Assembly (NCBI GenBank): GCA_023432235.1 | Contig: JAEYUX010000176.1 | Location: 1-18,460, forward strand | Direction of reading: 5' to 3' | DNA length: 18,460 nucleotides | Source: Actinomycetes bacterium | GTDB taxonomy: Bacteria; Actinomycetota; Actinomycetes; Actinomycetales; Demequinaceae | Shown here: positions 1-5,565 of the stretch, in pieces | Layout: the number at the start of each line of letters is the position of its first letter | Position numbering within the stretch: position 1 is the stretch's first letter | Notes under the pieces: model-generated | Databases searched by the model: none | The model's input: only the letters and a program-made list of their open reading frames with translations | What the model was told of the DNA's origin: nothing | Program-made: the position numbers and the translations under genes

Positions 1-380
1 AGGCGGATGAGGTGGCCGATACGCCGGGTTCTGTCGCTCGTGCCAAGGCACGAGGGGCGGCCATCCATCTAGGCCGTGAGTTGCCTCACGGCTCAAGCGG
101 CCTACCCGGATGCTCGGGCGGGCTACCCTCAAGCGCATCCTGTCTGGCCTTGCTCCAGGTGGGGTTTGCCGTGCCGCCGAGTGTCACCACCGACGCGGTG
201 AGCTCTTACCTCACCCTTTCACCCTTACCGCCGGCCGAAGCCAACGGCGGTTTGCTTTCTGTGGCACTTTCCCGCACGTCGCCGTGGGTGGCCGTTAGCC
301 ACCACCCTGCCCTGTGGAGCCCGGACGTTCCTCGGTGCCGGTCACCCGACAACGCGACCGCCTGGCCACCTCATCCGCTT
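1..380 (-). ncRNA. rnpB: RNase P RNA (bacterial class A)
   Basis: Catalytic RNA of RNase P, which cuts 5' leaders from pre-tRNAs. Read on the minus strand, the universal 5' P4 element GAGGAACGTCCGGGCTCC lies at 333-316 and the matching 3' element ACAGAACCCGGC at 34-23. The two ends pair perfectly over 15 bp (364-378 with 3-17), forming the P1 helix and fixing the gene ends to within a few bases. Internal helices are also visible, for example the CTCGTGCC/GGCACGAG hairpin at 39-54. The length of about 375 nt suits an actinobacterial type A RNA. A TACCCT -10-like box on the minus strand at 390-385 would start transcription near 378; no good -35 is visible. It is divergent from yaaA. The long open frames crossing this region are not genes. 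Confidence 0.97.
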
Positions 381-417
381 GCTCAGGGTACCCGCACGGG
401 CCCGGTTGTGCCGCGCG

Positions 418-446
418 TCGACCGCCGCGTAGGGAATGACTACCCT
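418..446 (+). promoter_or_regulatory. Candidate yaaA promoter (-35 TCGACC, 17-bp spacer, -10 TACCCT)
   Basis: A -35-like TCGACC (418-423, 4 of 6 to TTGACA) is separated by 17 bp from TACCCT (441-446, TANNNT form). The -10 box ends 7 nt before the preferred yaaA ATG at 454, so transcription would begin at or next to the start codon. This is read from sequence only. Confidence 0.4.
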
Positions 447-453
447 GGAAACC

Positions 454-1227
454 ATGCTGATTCTGCTTCCGCCTTCAGAGTCGAAGGCGGCACCAGTCGC
501 CGGCGCCCCTGTTGCGCTTGCAGACCTCACACACCCCGAGCTTTCGGACGGACGTCGCCGCGTGGGCGATGCCCTCATACGCGTCAGCGGCACTCGCTCC
601 GCGCTTGCGACACTCGGGGTGGGAACGTCTTTGCGTGCCGACGTCGAACGGAACACGACGCTGTGGACAAATCCCGCGGCACGCGCCGCCACGGTCTACA
701 CCGGAGTCCTGTACGACTCCGCACGGATGGCCGCGTGGCCGCAGCCAATGCTTGTTCGCGCGGCTCAGCGTGTCCGCATCATCTCCGCTTTGTGGGGAGC
801 GATATCACCCACGGACATCATTCCCGCGTACCGACTGTCGATGACAACGCGGATGCCGCGCCTTGGCGCCTTGGCTGCGTTCTGGAAGCCCCTCCTTAGC
901 GAAGCGCTCGACCCGCTCGCTCAGGACAAAGTGGTCATCGACTGCAGGTCATCTGCCTACACGTCGGTGTGGACTCCCGCCGCCGCGCCATGGGTGACGG
1001 TGCGCGTCTTGCGAGACAGGGACGGTGTCCGGACCGTCATCAGTCATATGGCAAAGCACACGCGCGGAATTTTGGCGGGCCATCTCACCGCACTCGAGGC
1101 CCCGCCGGAAACACCTCAGGATGTCGCCGACGCGGCAGCAACGTTGGTGGGAGACGCTCTCGTCGACGTCTCGCTCACCAGGGCAAGCGGGCGCGCCCAC
1201 GAGCTCACGCTCGTCATCGCGGGCTAG
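454..1227 (+). CDS. yaaA: Peroxide stress protein YaaA (DUF328/UPF0246 family)
   Basis: A 257-residue protein of the YaaA family, which in E. coli limits free intracellular iron and DNA damage during hydrogen peroxide stress; the biochemical activity is not well defined. Recognition rests on the N-terminal MLILLPPSESK signature, the central WGAISPTDIIPAYRLSM block, the VVIDCRSSAY block and the C-terminal ISHMAKHTRG segment, all in the usual order and at normal family length. The start is placed at the ATG at 454, which begins directly with the family motif; an in-frame ATG at 436 would add six unrelated residues. No convincing ribosome-binding site precedes it, and the -10 box is 7 nt away, so a leaderless message is possible. 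The stop lies 3 nt from the stop of the convergent gene at 1231. Confidence 0.9.
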   Translation: MLILLPPSESKAAPVAGAPVALADLTHPELSDGRRRVGDALIRVSGTRSALATLGVGTSLRADVERNTTLWTNPAARAATVYTGVLYDSARMAAWPQPMLVRAAQRVRIISALWGAISPTDIIPAYRLSMTTRMPRLGALAAFWKPLLSEALDPLAQDKVVIDCRSSAYTSVWTPAAAPWVTVRVLRDRDGVRTVISHMAKHTRGILAGHLTALEAPPETPQDVADAAATLVGDALVDVSLTRASGRAHELTLVIAG

Positions 1228-1230
1228 CGC

Positions 1231-1794
1231 TCAGGCGCTGTCTTCTGACGCGTCCGCGTCATCCGCGTCGTCCGCATCGGACTCGATCATCGGCACAAAC
1301 TCGGGCGCGCGCTCAAATGTGATCCGGTGGACCGCGAGCACGTTGTTCGCATGAGCAATAAAGTCATCAACGCTCGTGCCGTGCAACGGCAGGAAGCCAA
1401 TCTTGAGTTCAGGGCCAATCAATGTGACGCGGGGATCGGCACGGGAGATGCCGGGGTGATCGGCCTCGGTCTTCACCTGGACCACCGGTCCGTCAACGCG
1501 ATCAGCCTTGCGTCCCATCACCAGTTCCTGAATGGAACGCGGCCATTCGAGAGTGCCGTCGTCGCGCAACCGCAGGAGAACTCCCCTGTTGCGAAGGAGG
1601 TTCGCAACTGCGAGCAGCGCGTGGACGAAGGCGATCGCCGCGAAGGCAAAAAGCACCAAACGCAAGGGCACCCAATCCACGACGCGGGTGACGAATATCC
1701 ACGCCCCTCCGAGCGCTGCGCGTCCAACGACGCGCAACAACGACGCCATGCGCGGCTCTGTCCACACGACGAGGGAAGTGCCGGTGTTCGTCAT
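1231..1794 (-). CDS. Small membrane protein with acidic C-terminal tail, unknown function
   Basis: I do not recognise a specific family. The 187-residue product has two hydrophobic segments near the N-terminus (about residues 18-36 and 44-65). A soluble domain follows, with alternating beta-like stretches (VLLRLRDDGTLEWP, RVTLIGPELKIGFLPLHG). This resembles the PH-like cytoplasmic domains of some actinobacterial membrane proteins, but that is only an impression. The last 15 or so residues are a tract of Asp, Ala and Glu encoded by a short imperfect 9-nt repeat near 1250-1280. The start at 1794 is chosen because AAGGAG lies 7 nt upstream; an ATG at 1800 is too close to it. It is the last gene of the operon that begins with nif3, 17 nt after the phosphatase stop. 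Confidence 0.75.
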   Translation of the reverse strand: MTNTGTSLVVWTEPRMASLLRVVGRAALGGAWIFVTRVVDWVPLRLVLFAFAAIAFVHALLAVANLLRNRGVLLRLRDDGTLEWPRSIQELVMGRKADRVDGPVVQVKTEADHPGISRADPRVTLIGPELKIGFLPLHGTSVDDFIAHANNVLAVHRITFERAPEFVPMIESDADDADDADASEDSA

Positions 1795-1811
1795 TGACAT
1801 GCTCCTTGGGG

Positions 1812-2609
1812 TCAGTCGGTGGGTGCGCCCACGCACAGGATGTGGCGTTCTGCGATGTCACCATCACGGCTCACTCGCAACTGAAGAATGGTGATCGACG
1901 CGGGCTGCGGCCAAATCGCTCCCCACGCTCCCACGTGCATTCGCATCGACATACCGACAGCGCACTTGATGGCGACGGCATGGGAGACGCAGGCCCATGA
2001 GCGTTCCACATTGTCACCCTCGGCGGCGAGACGGGCATGCTCGGCGGCAAGGTCGCGCATCGCAGCATCAAGGCGTTCGCCCACGTGCGGGAGCGACTCT
2101 CCGCCAGGCGCCGCGATCGTTCCGTAGCGCCATTGGTGAATCGCGTCGCCCTCGCGCACAGCGACCTCCTCACCCGTGAGGCCCTCCCACTTGCCGAAGT
2201 CGATCTCTCGCAATCGCTCCTCGGTCTCCACATGCACCCCAAGGCGTCGGCCAAGCGCCGCGCCTGTCTCTTGAGTACGCACCATTGGCGAGGCGATCAC
2301 ACGCGTCACCGGCACCAAGCGATCCCAGGTACGCCGGCCGATGTGATAGACGGCGTCGGCCGCCTTGGCCGCCTGAACACGGCCGCCTGCATTGAGCGGC
2401 GGCCCTGGCACGCCCGAGCCGGAAAGTGCGTGACTGAGCGTCATGTCGGTGACGCCATGCCGCACGAACACAAGCGTCAGCGGTTCGATGAGATCCCGGC
2501 CACCCATCGCGAACAAGGGCGTTGGCTTTGTGGCACCCTCACCGTTCGGATCATCGAGAACGAGCGGAGCCGTTGCGTCGTCTTCCTGCGCGTGGTGAGA
2601 GTCCACCAT
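1812..2609 (-). CDS. Histidine phosphatase superfamily protein (phosphoglycerate-mutase/CobC type), lacking an RNase H domain
   Basis: A 265-residue phosphatase of the branch that uses a phosphohistidine intermediate. The RHG signature is at residues 50-52 (LVFVRHGVTD). Other visible blocks are SPMVRTQETG, RLREIDFGKWEG, the PGGES loop and the second catalytic His, near residue 210, in SHAVAIK. In M. tuberculosis the gene at this position (Rv2228c) encodes an RNase H domain fused in front of such a phosphatase. Here about 40 low-complexity acidic residues precede the phosphatase and no RNase H motifs are seen. The start at 2609 overlaps the upstream stop as TAATG, suggesting translational coupling; a later ATG just before the domain (about residue 35) is an alternative. 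The substrate is unknown: alpha-ribazole phosphate, a phosphosugar or a phosphoprotein are all possible. Confidence 0.87.
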   Translation of the reverse strand: MVDSHHAQEDDATAPLVLDDPNGEGATKPTPLFAMGGRDLIEPLTLVFVRHGVTDMTLSHALSGSGVPGPPLNAGGRVQAAKAADAVYHIGRRTWDRLVPVTRVIASPMVRTQETGAALGRRLGVHVETEERLREIDFGKWEGLTGEEVAVREGDAIHQWRYGTIAAPGGESLPHVGERLDAAMRDLAAEHARLAAEGDNVERSWACVSHAVAIKCAVGMSMRMHVGAWGAIWPQPASITILQLRVSRDGDIAERHILCVGAPTD

Positions 2610-3346
2610 TACGTGCTGGCTCCACGCACCAAAATGCGTCCGCACTCTTCGCAGCGGACCACATGATCCGGAGGACGGGACTCGATTGCGGCGAGGTCAC
2701 CGGGATTGAGATTCATGTGACAGCCCTGGCATGCCCCACGCGCCAACGGTGCTGCGCCCACTCCCCCGTGCTGTTCGCGGAGCTTCTCGTACAACGCCAT
2801 CAAGTTGGCGTCGATCGTGTCTGCAATCGAGGCGCGCTCCGCGAGTAACGACGCTACCTCCGCCTCGATCGCCGCCGACTCGTGATCAAGCCGTGTGGCC
2901 ACTTCGGTACGAGAGGAATCGACCTCGATGAGCCGTGCACTCACATCCGCGAGAGTCTTTTCGGCGTCTTCGAGTCGCTGCATCGCCTCAAGCTCCACCT
3001 CTTCAAGGTCGGCTTGGCGTTTTGCGAGCACCTCAAGCTCACTTTGGAGACCCTGGAGCTCCCGGGGCGTCATCCCACCATCCAACAGACGGGCGTTGTC
3101 TCGCTCCGAGCGTGCTCGCACCGACTGAACGTCGTCCTCCGCCTTTGTCACTTCACGCTTGATGTCGCTCACGGCCGTCTCGGCCTCGATGCGTGCCGCC
3201 CGCAAATCGGCCGCCGTCGCTTCGAGCGCCGCAAGTTCACTGCGGGCGGGGAGGGTCTCTAGGCGATGGCGCGCTTGCTGAACGCGAGTGTCCACGTCTT
3301 GAACGGTGAGCAGTCTCACCTGGTCCGCCGCTGGGGCCTGGGCCAC
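2609..3346 (-). CDS. Coiled-coil zinc-ribbon protein (CT398-like, C4-type zinc ribbon)
   Basis: A 245-residue protein. Residues about 12-185 are a long, charged antiparallel coiled coil rich in Ala, Glu, Arg and Leu. The C-terminus is a zinc ribbon with CxxC pairs at residues 206/209 (CQGC) and 232/235 (CEEC). This matches the widespread actinobacterial family next to nif3 (Rv2229c in M. tuberculosis) and the chlamydial CT398/CdsZ fold. Its molecular role is not established; roles in nucleic-acid binding or as an adaptor have been proposed. The GTG start at 3346 is preferred because GAGGAGAG lies just upstream and homologues begin there; extending upstream would add 40 residues that overlap nif3. 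It starts 11 nt after the nif3 stop and its TAA overlaps the phosphatase ATG by one base. Confidence 0.88.
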   Translation of the reverse strand: MAQAPAADQVRLLTVQDVDTRVQQARHRLETLPARSELAALEATAADLRAARIEAETAVSDIKREVTKAEDDVQSVRARSERDNARLLDGGMTPRELQGLQSELEVLAKRQADLEEVELEAMQRLEDAEKTLADVSARLIEVDSSRTEVATRLDHESAAIEAEVASLLAERASIADTIDANLMALYEKLREQHGGVGAAPLARGACQGCHMNLNPGDLAAIESRPPDHVVRCEECGRILVRGAST

Positions 3347-3357
3347 GTTGCTCTCCT

Positions 3358-4179
3358 CTAGTGAGTGGACGGCACGTGGCCGGTCCACGGGTCTGTGTTC
3401 AGGGTACTCACCAACGCGGTGACCCCAAGATCGGCTGCCATGTCGGCGGCTGCGGCCGCAAGCCACAGCGATTCCGACGCTGCATGAGACACGTTGACGA
3501 GGAACGGCTTTCCCCCGTTGACACGCGCCGCTTCGCGCGCATCGGTCGCGGGGTGATGGCGCATGTCAGCGGTGACGAAGACGTCGACCCCCGCCGCCAC
3601 TGCATCTTCGATGTACGAGCCGCCGGAACCACCAACAATCGCTACCCGCTCCACGGCGCCATCCGGCTCGCCCGCGTATACAACGCCCCCTACCGTGGGA
3701 GGCAAAACGCGCGCAACAAGCGCGGCAAACTCCGCAAGTGTTTGCGACGGCACCGTGCCGATACGCCCCGAGCCCACGCGCGGATCGTCCGCATCGGCAA
3801 CCAAGGGGCCCTCGACCGTTATGCCAAGCGCGTCGGCAAGTGCATCATTCGTGCCGGTCAGGGCAGCGTCGGCATTCGTGTGCGCGGCGACAAGCGCGCA
3901 ACCGCCCTCAATGAGCGTGTGCACCACGGCGCCAACTGCCGTTGTGGCCGCAACCGAGGTGACGCCGCGCAGCATGAGGGGATGGTGCGTGACAAGGAGT
4001 TGAGCGCCAGCGGCGACGGCCTCGCGGGCGACGTCCAACGTGGGGTCCACGGCGAACATCACACGCGCGAGTGGCCGAGTGGGATCGCCAACCGCAAGTC
4101 CAGGGGTATCCCAGTCCTCTGCGAGGCGAGGCGGAAAGCGTTCGTCAAGCCACGCCACGGCGTCGGCGATGCGTGTCAT
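3358..4179 (-). CDS. Nif3-like dinuclear metal-centre hexameric protein (GTP cyclohydrolase 1 type 2 homologue)
   Basis: A 273-residue member of the Nif3/YqfO/YbgI family, which forms toroidal hexamers with a two-metal site. Expected metal ligands are visible: the His pair at 65-66 in LLVTHHPLML, His100 and Asp104 in AAHTNAD, and His232 with Glu236 in NVSHAASE. The N-terminal EDWDTPGLAVGD motif is also typical. This is the short form without the inserted PII-like domain found in longer homologues. The true substrate is unsettled; GTP cyclohydrolase activity has been reported for a relative but is not general. The ATG at 4179 has GAGGGAG immediately upstream. It is the first gene of the minus-strand operon, with a TAGAAT -10 candidate about 70 nt upstream. 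Confidence 0.92.
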   Translation of the reverse strand: MTRIADAVAWLDERFPPRLAEDWDTPGLAVGDPTRPLARVMFAVDPTLDVAREAVAAGAQLLVTHHPLMLRGVTSVAATTAVGAVVHTLIEGGCALVAAHTNADAALTGTNDALADALGITVEGPLVADADDPRVGSGRIGTVPSQTLAEFAALVARVLPPTVGGVVYAGEPDGAVERVAIVGGSGGSYIEDAVAAGVDVFVTADMRHHPATDAREAARVNGGKPFLVNVSHAASESLWLAAAAADMAADLGVTALVSTLNTDPWTGHVPSTH

Positions 4180-4248
4180 GGCTCCCTCGCGATTGCCCCG
4201 GGCGCGTCGTAGCGCCGCATGGTGGATTGCTGTGGACCTTCTGGAGCG

Positions 4249-4254
4249 ATTCTA
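4249..4254 (-). promoter_or_regulatory. Candidate -10 element for the nif3 operon (TAGAAT)
   Basis: On the minus strand TAGAAT matches 5 of 6 bases of TATAAT. It lies about 70 nt upstream of the nif3 start and downstream of tRNA-Val. No good -35 box is visible at 16-18 bp. Confidence 0.35.
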
Positions 4255-4310
4255 GTCGGCACGCCTCAGGACCATGGCCCGCGAACGTCGAGCCTGATGA
4301 CGAGGCAAAG

Positions 4311-4387
4311 TGGTGGGCCCTGCCGGACTCGAACCGACGACACCTGCGGTGTAAGCGCAGTGCTCTAACCAACTGAGCTAAGGGCCC
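4311..4387 (-). tRNA. tRNA-Val (anticodon TAC), CCA encoded
   Basis: A complete cloverleaf reads on the minus strand. The acceptor GGGCCCT pairs with AGGGCCC; the D arm is AGCTCAGTTGGTTAGAGC. The anticodon stem CTGCG/CGCAG carries loop CTTACAC (anticodon TAC), and the T arm contains GGTTCGAGTCC. The 3' ACCA is encoded at 4314-4311. The 5' end is 40 nt after the ahpE stop codon on the same strand, so read-through from the DUF3052-ahpE unit is possible. No clear T-run terminator follows. Confidence 0.97.
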
Positions 4388-4427
4388 GCGCCCTATTGTT
4401 CCGTAAATTCTGGGCGGCAGTGACGCG

Positions 4428-4883
4428 TCACACCAGGCCAAGCACCTTTCGGTATTCGGACAGATCGCGCGCGTCACCGGTGGGGGTCTCAAGGACCCAA
4501 TCGATGATGCCCTCCGCAGTGACGTGGAACGTGCCGCGGCGTGCGCGGCCTGTCACGTCGTCGAAGACGTCGTACGCCCGCGCGACCTCGCCGTGCGGCC
4601 AGAAGTCACTGAGCAGCGTCCCCACAAACTTGTTTTGGTAGGCCCACTCTTGATTCACGAAGGTGGAATCGCAGTTGATGATGAGGACACGCGCGTCAGA
4701 CTGGTTGATGTCATCCGCGTCACGGAGTTGCTCAATCTCATACGTGCACACCGGCGAGAACGCCCACGGGACGAACACGAGCAGGGTGTCGGTGCCACGC
4801 AAATCCGACAACGTGACTGAGATGCCATCCTGATCAACAAGAGTGAAGTCCGGTGCGGGTTGACCCACAAGGGGGTGGGTCAC
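4428..4883 (-). CDS. ahpE: Peroxiredoxin of the AhpE type
   Basis: A 151-residue thioredoxin-fold peroxidase that reduces hydrogen peroxide, organic peroxides or peroxynitrite in the cytoplasm. The peroxidatic Cys is residue 46 in VPWAFSPVC, matching the PxxxTxxC active site with Ser in place of Thr, an accepted variant. The N-terminal VGQPAPDFTLVDQDG and the R-G-TFHV strand near the C-terminus are also typical. A second Cys at residue 71 could matter for resolution, although AhpE is classed as a 1-Cys enzyme. The GTG start at 4883 overlaps the stop of the DUF3052 gene as GTGA, so the two are probably translationally coupled. M. tuberculosis has the same pairing (Rv2238c next to Rv2239c). A perfect 12-bp palindrome, GTGACGCGTCAC, covers the stop codon (4420-4431). 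Confidence 0.9.
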   Translation of the reverse strand: MTHPLVGQPAPDFTLVDQDGISVTLSDLRGTDTLLVFVPWAFSPVCTYEIEQLRDADDINQSDARVLIINCDSTFVNQEWAYQNKFVGTLLSDFWPHGEVARAYDVFDDVTGRARRGTFHVTAEGIIDWVLETPTGDARDLSEYRKVLGLV

Positions 4884-5308
4884 TTCGAACGTCCCTTCTC
4901 GACGAGCACAGTGCCCGCCCAGGTGCCGTCAACAACAAAGGTCGATGTCGCGTGCAGACCAGCGAGGGACGACGCTTCTTCGACCTCCCGAGGGTGCACA
5001 TGGCCGTCGCGGCCCGCCTTGGGTGTCAACAACACCACTTGATATCCGGAGTCCAGGAGCGACTGAACGTCAACAAGCATGTCCGCGAGGTCGTCATCCC
5101 CATCGCGGAACCAGACGATGGCGGCATCGGTGACATCACCGAAGTCCTCGTCAACGAGGTCTTCGCCTGTGGCGTCTTCGATTGCCGTACGCAACGCCTC
5201 ACAGACGTCGTCGTCGTACCCGAACTCTTGCACGACCATCCCTGTGGTCAAGCTCAGACGTGACACCACCGACGTGTCGACAGTCTCCGAGCCCTCTTTC
5301 GTGGCCAC
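4880..5308 (-). CDS. DUF3052 family protein
   Basis: A 142-residue cytoplasmic protein with no signal peptide or membrane segment. It matches the actinobacterial DUF3052 family by position and sequence (SRLSLTTGMVVQEFGYDDDV at the N-terminus, then AIVWFRDGDDDLADMLVD and GYQVVLLTPKAGRDGHV). The function is unknown. It is strongly acidic in its first half. The GTG at 5308 has GAAAGGGG nine bases upstream. It is encoded divergently from aceE and overlaps ahpE by 4 nt, an arrangement also seen near aceE in mycobacteria. The persistent pairing suggests a link to peroxide or thiol stress or to central metabolism, but that is inference from context. Confidence 0.88.
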   Translation of the reverse strand: MATKEGSETVDTSVVSRLSLTTGMVVQEFGYDDDVCEALRTAIEDATGEDLVDEDFGDVTDAAIVWFRDGDDDLADMLVDVQSLLDSGYQVVLLTPKAGRDGHVHPREVEEASSLAGLHATSTFVVDGTWAGTVLVEKGRSK

Positions 5309-5360
5309 GGTCGCGCGCCCCTTTCGTTCGTGAGCACGCGGCTACGTGCTCGTTCGTCCC

Positions 5361-5390
5361 ACAGTACGGGCCCGGCGGTGCACGGTGCAA
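5361..5390 (-). promoter_or_regulatory. Candidate promoter for DUF3052-ahpE
   Basis: On the minus strand TTGCAC (5390-5385) and TACTGT (5366-5361) are 18 bp apart. Transcription would start near 5354, leaving a leader of about 45 nt that contains the GAAAGGGG ribosome-binding site. Confidence 0.4.
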
Positions 5391-5458
5391 CGGCATGCCC
5401 TCCCGTTTGATCGAGGAAATCCGTGCACGTGCGCACATGGGCCACCCGGGACCCTGGC

Positions 5459-5487
5459 GTGACATTGGTCTGGGATGTGACAAGAAT
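5459..5487 (+). promoter_or_regulatory. Candidate aceE promoter
   Basis: GTGACA (5459-5464, 5 of 6 to TTGACA) and AAGAAT (5482-5487, 4 of 6 to TATAAT) are separated by 17 bp. The predicted start near 5494 gives a leader of about 70 nt to the GTG at 5566. Confidence 0.45.
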
Positions 5488-5565
5488 GGTGAGGTAAGCG
5501 GCTTCACAGCCTCGCACCTCACGGAAAACGGCGCGCCACCTTCGCGCCCCGACGAAAGGTCCCCT

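Noticed and set aside
12..899. Long plus-strand open frame across the left end
   Set aside because: It crosses RNase P RNA and the start of yaaA in another frame; GC-rich sequence gives such frames by chance, and the translation has no protein-like features.
1250..1281. Short tandem repeat as a repeat array
   Set aside because: Only about three imperfect 9-nt units, explained by the Asp-Ala-Asp coding tail of the gene.
3361..4212. 283-codon plus-strand frame opposite nif3
   Set aside because: Arg/His/Gly-rich shadow of nif3, which itself has all family metal ligands.
4311..4387. tRNA-Val as a possible integration site for a mobile element
   Set aside because: No integrase, no second copy of the tRNA 3' end and no change of gene content nearby.
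4420..4431. Perfect palindrome GTGACGCGTCAC at the ahpE stop as an operator or terminator
   Set aside because: It has no loop or T-tract, lies at the end of a coding region and is short enough to arise by chance.
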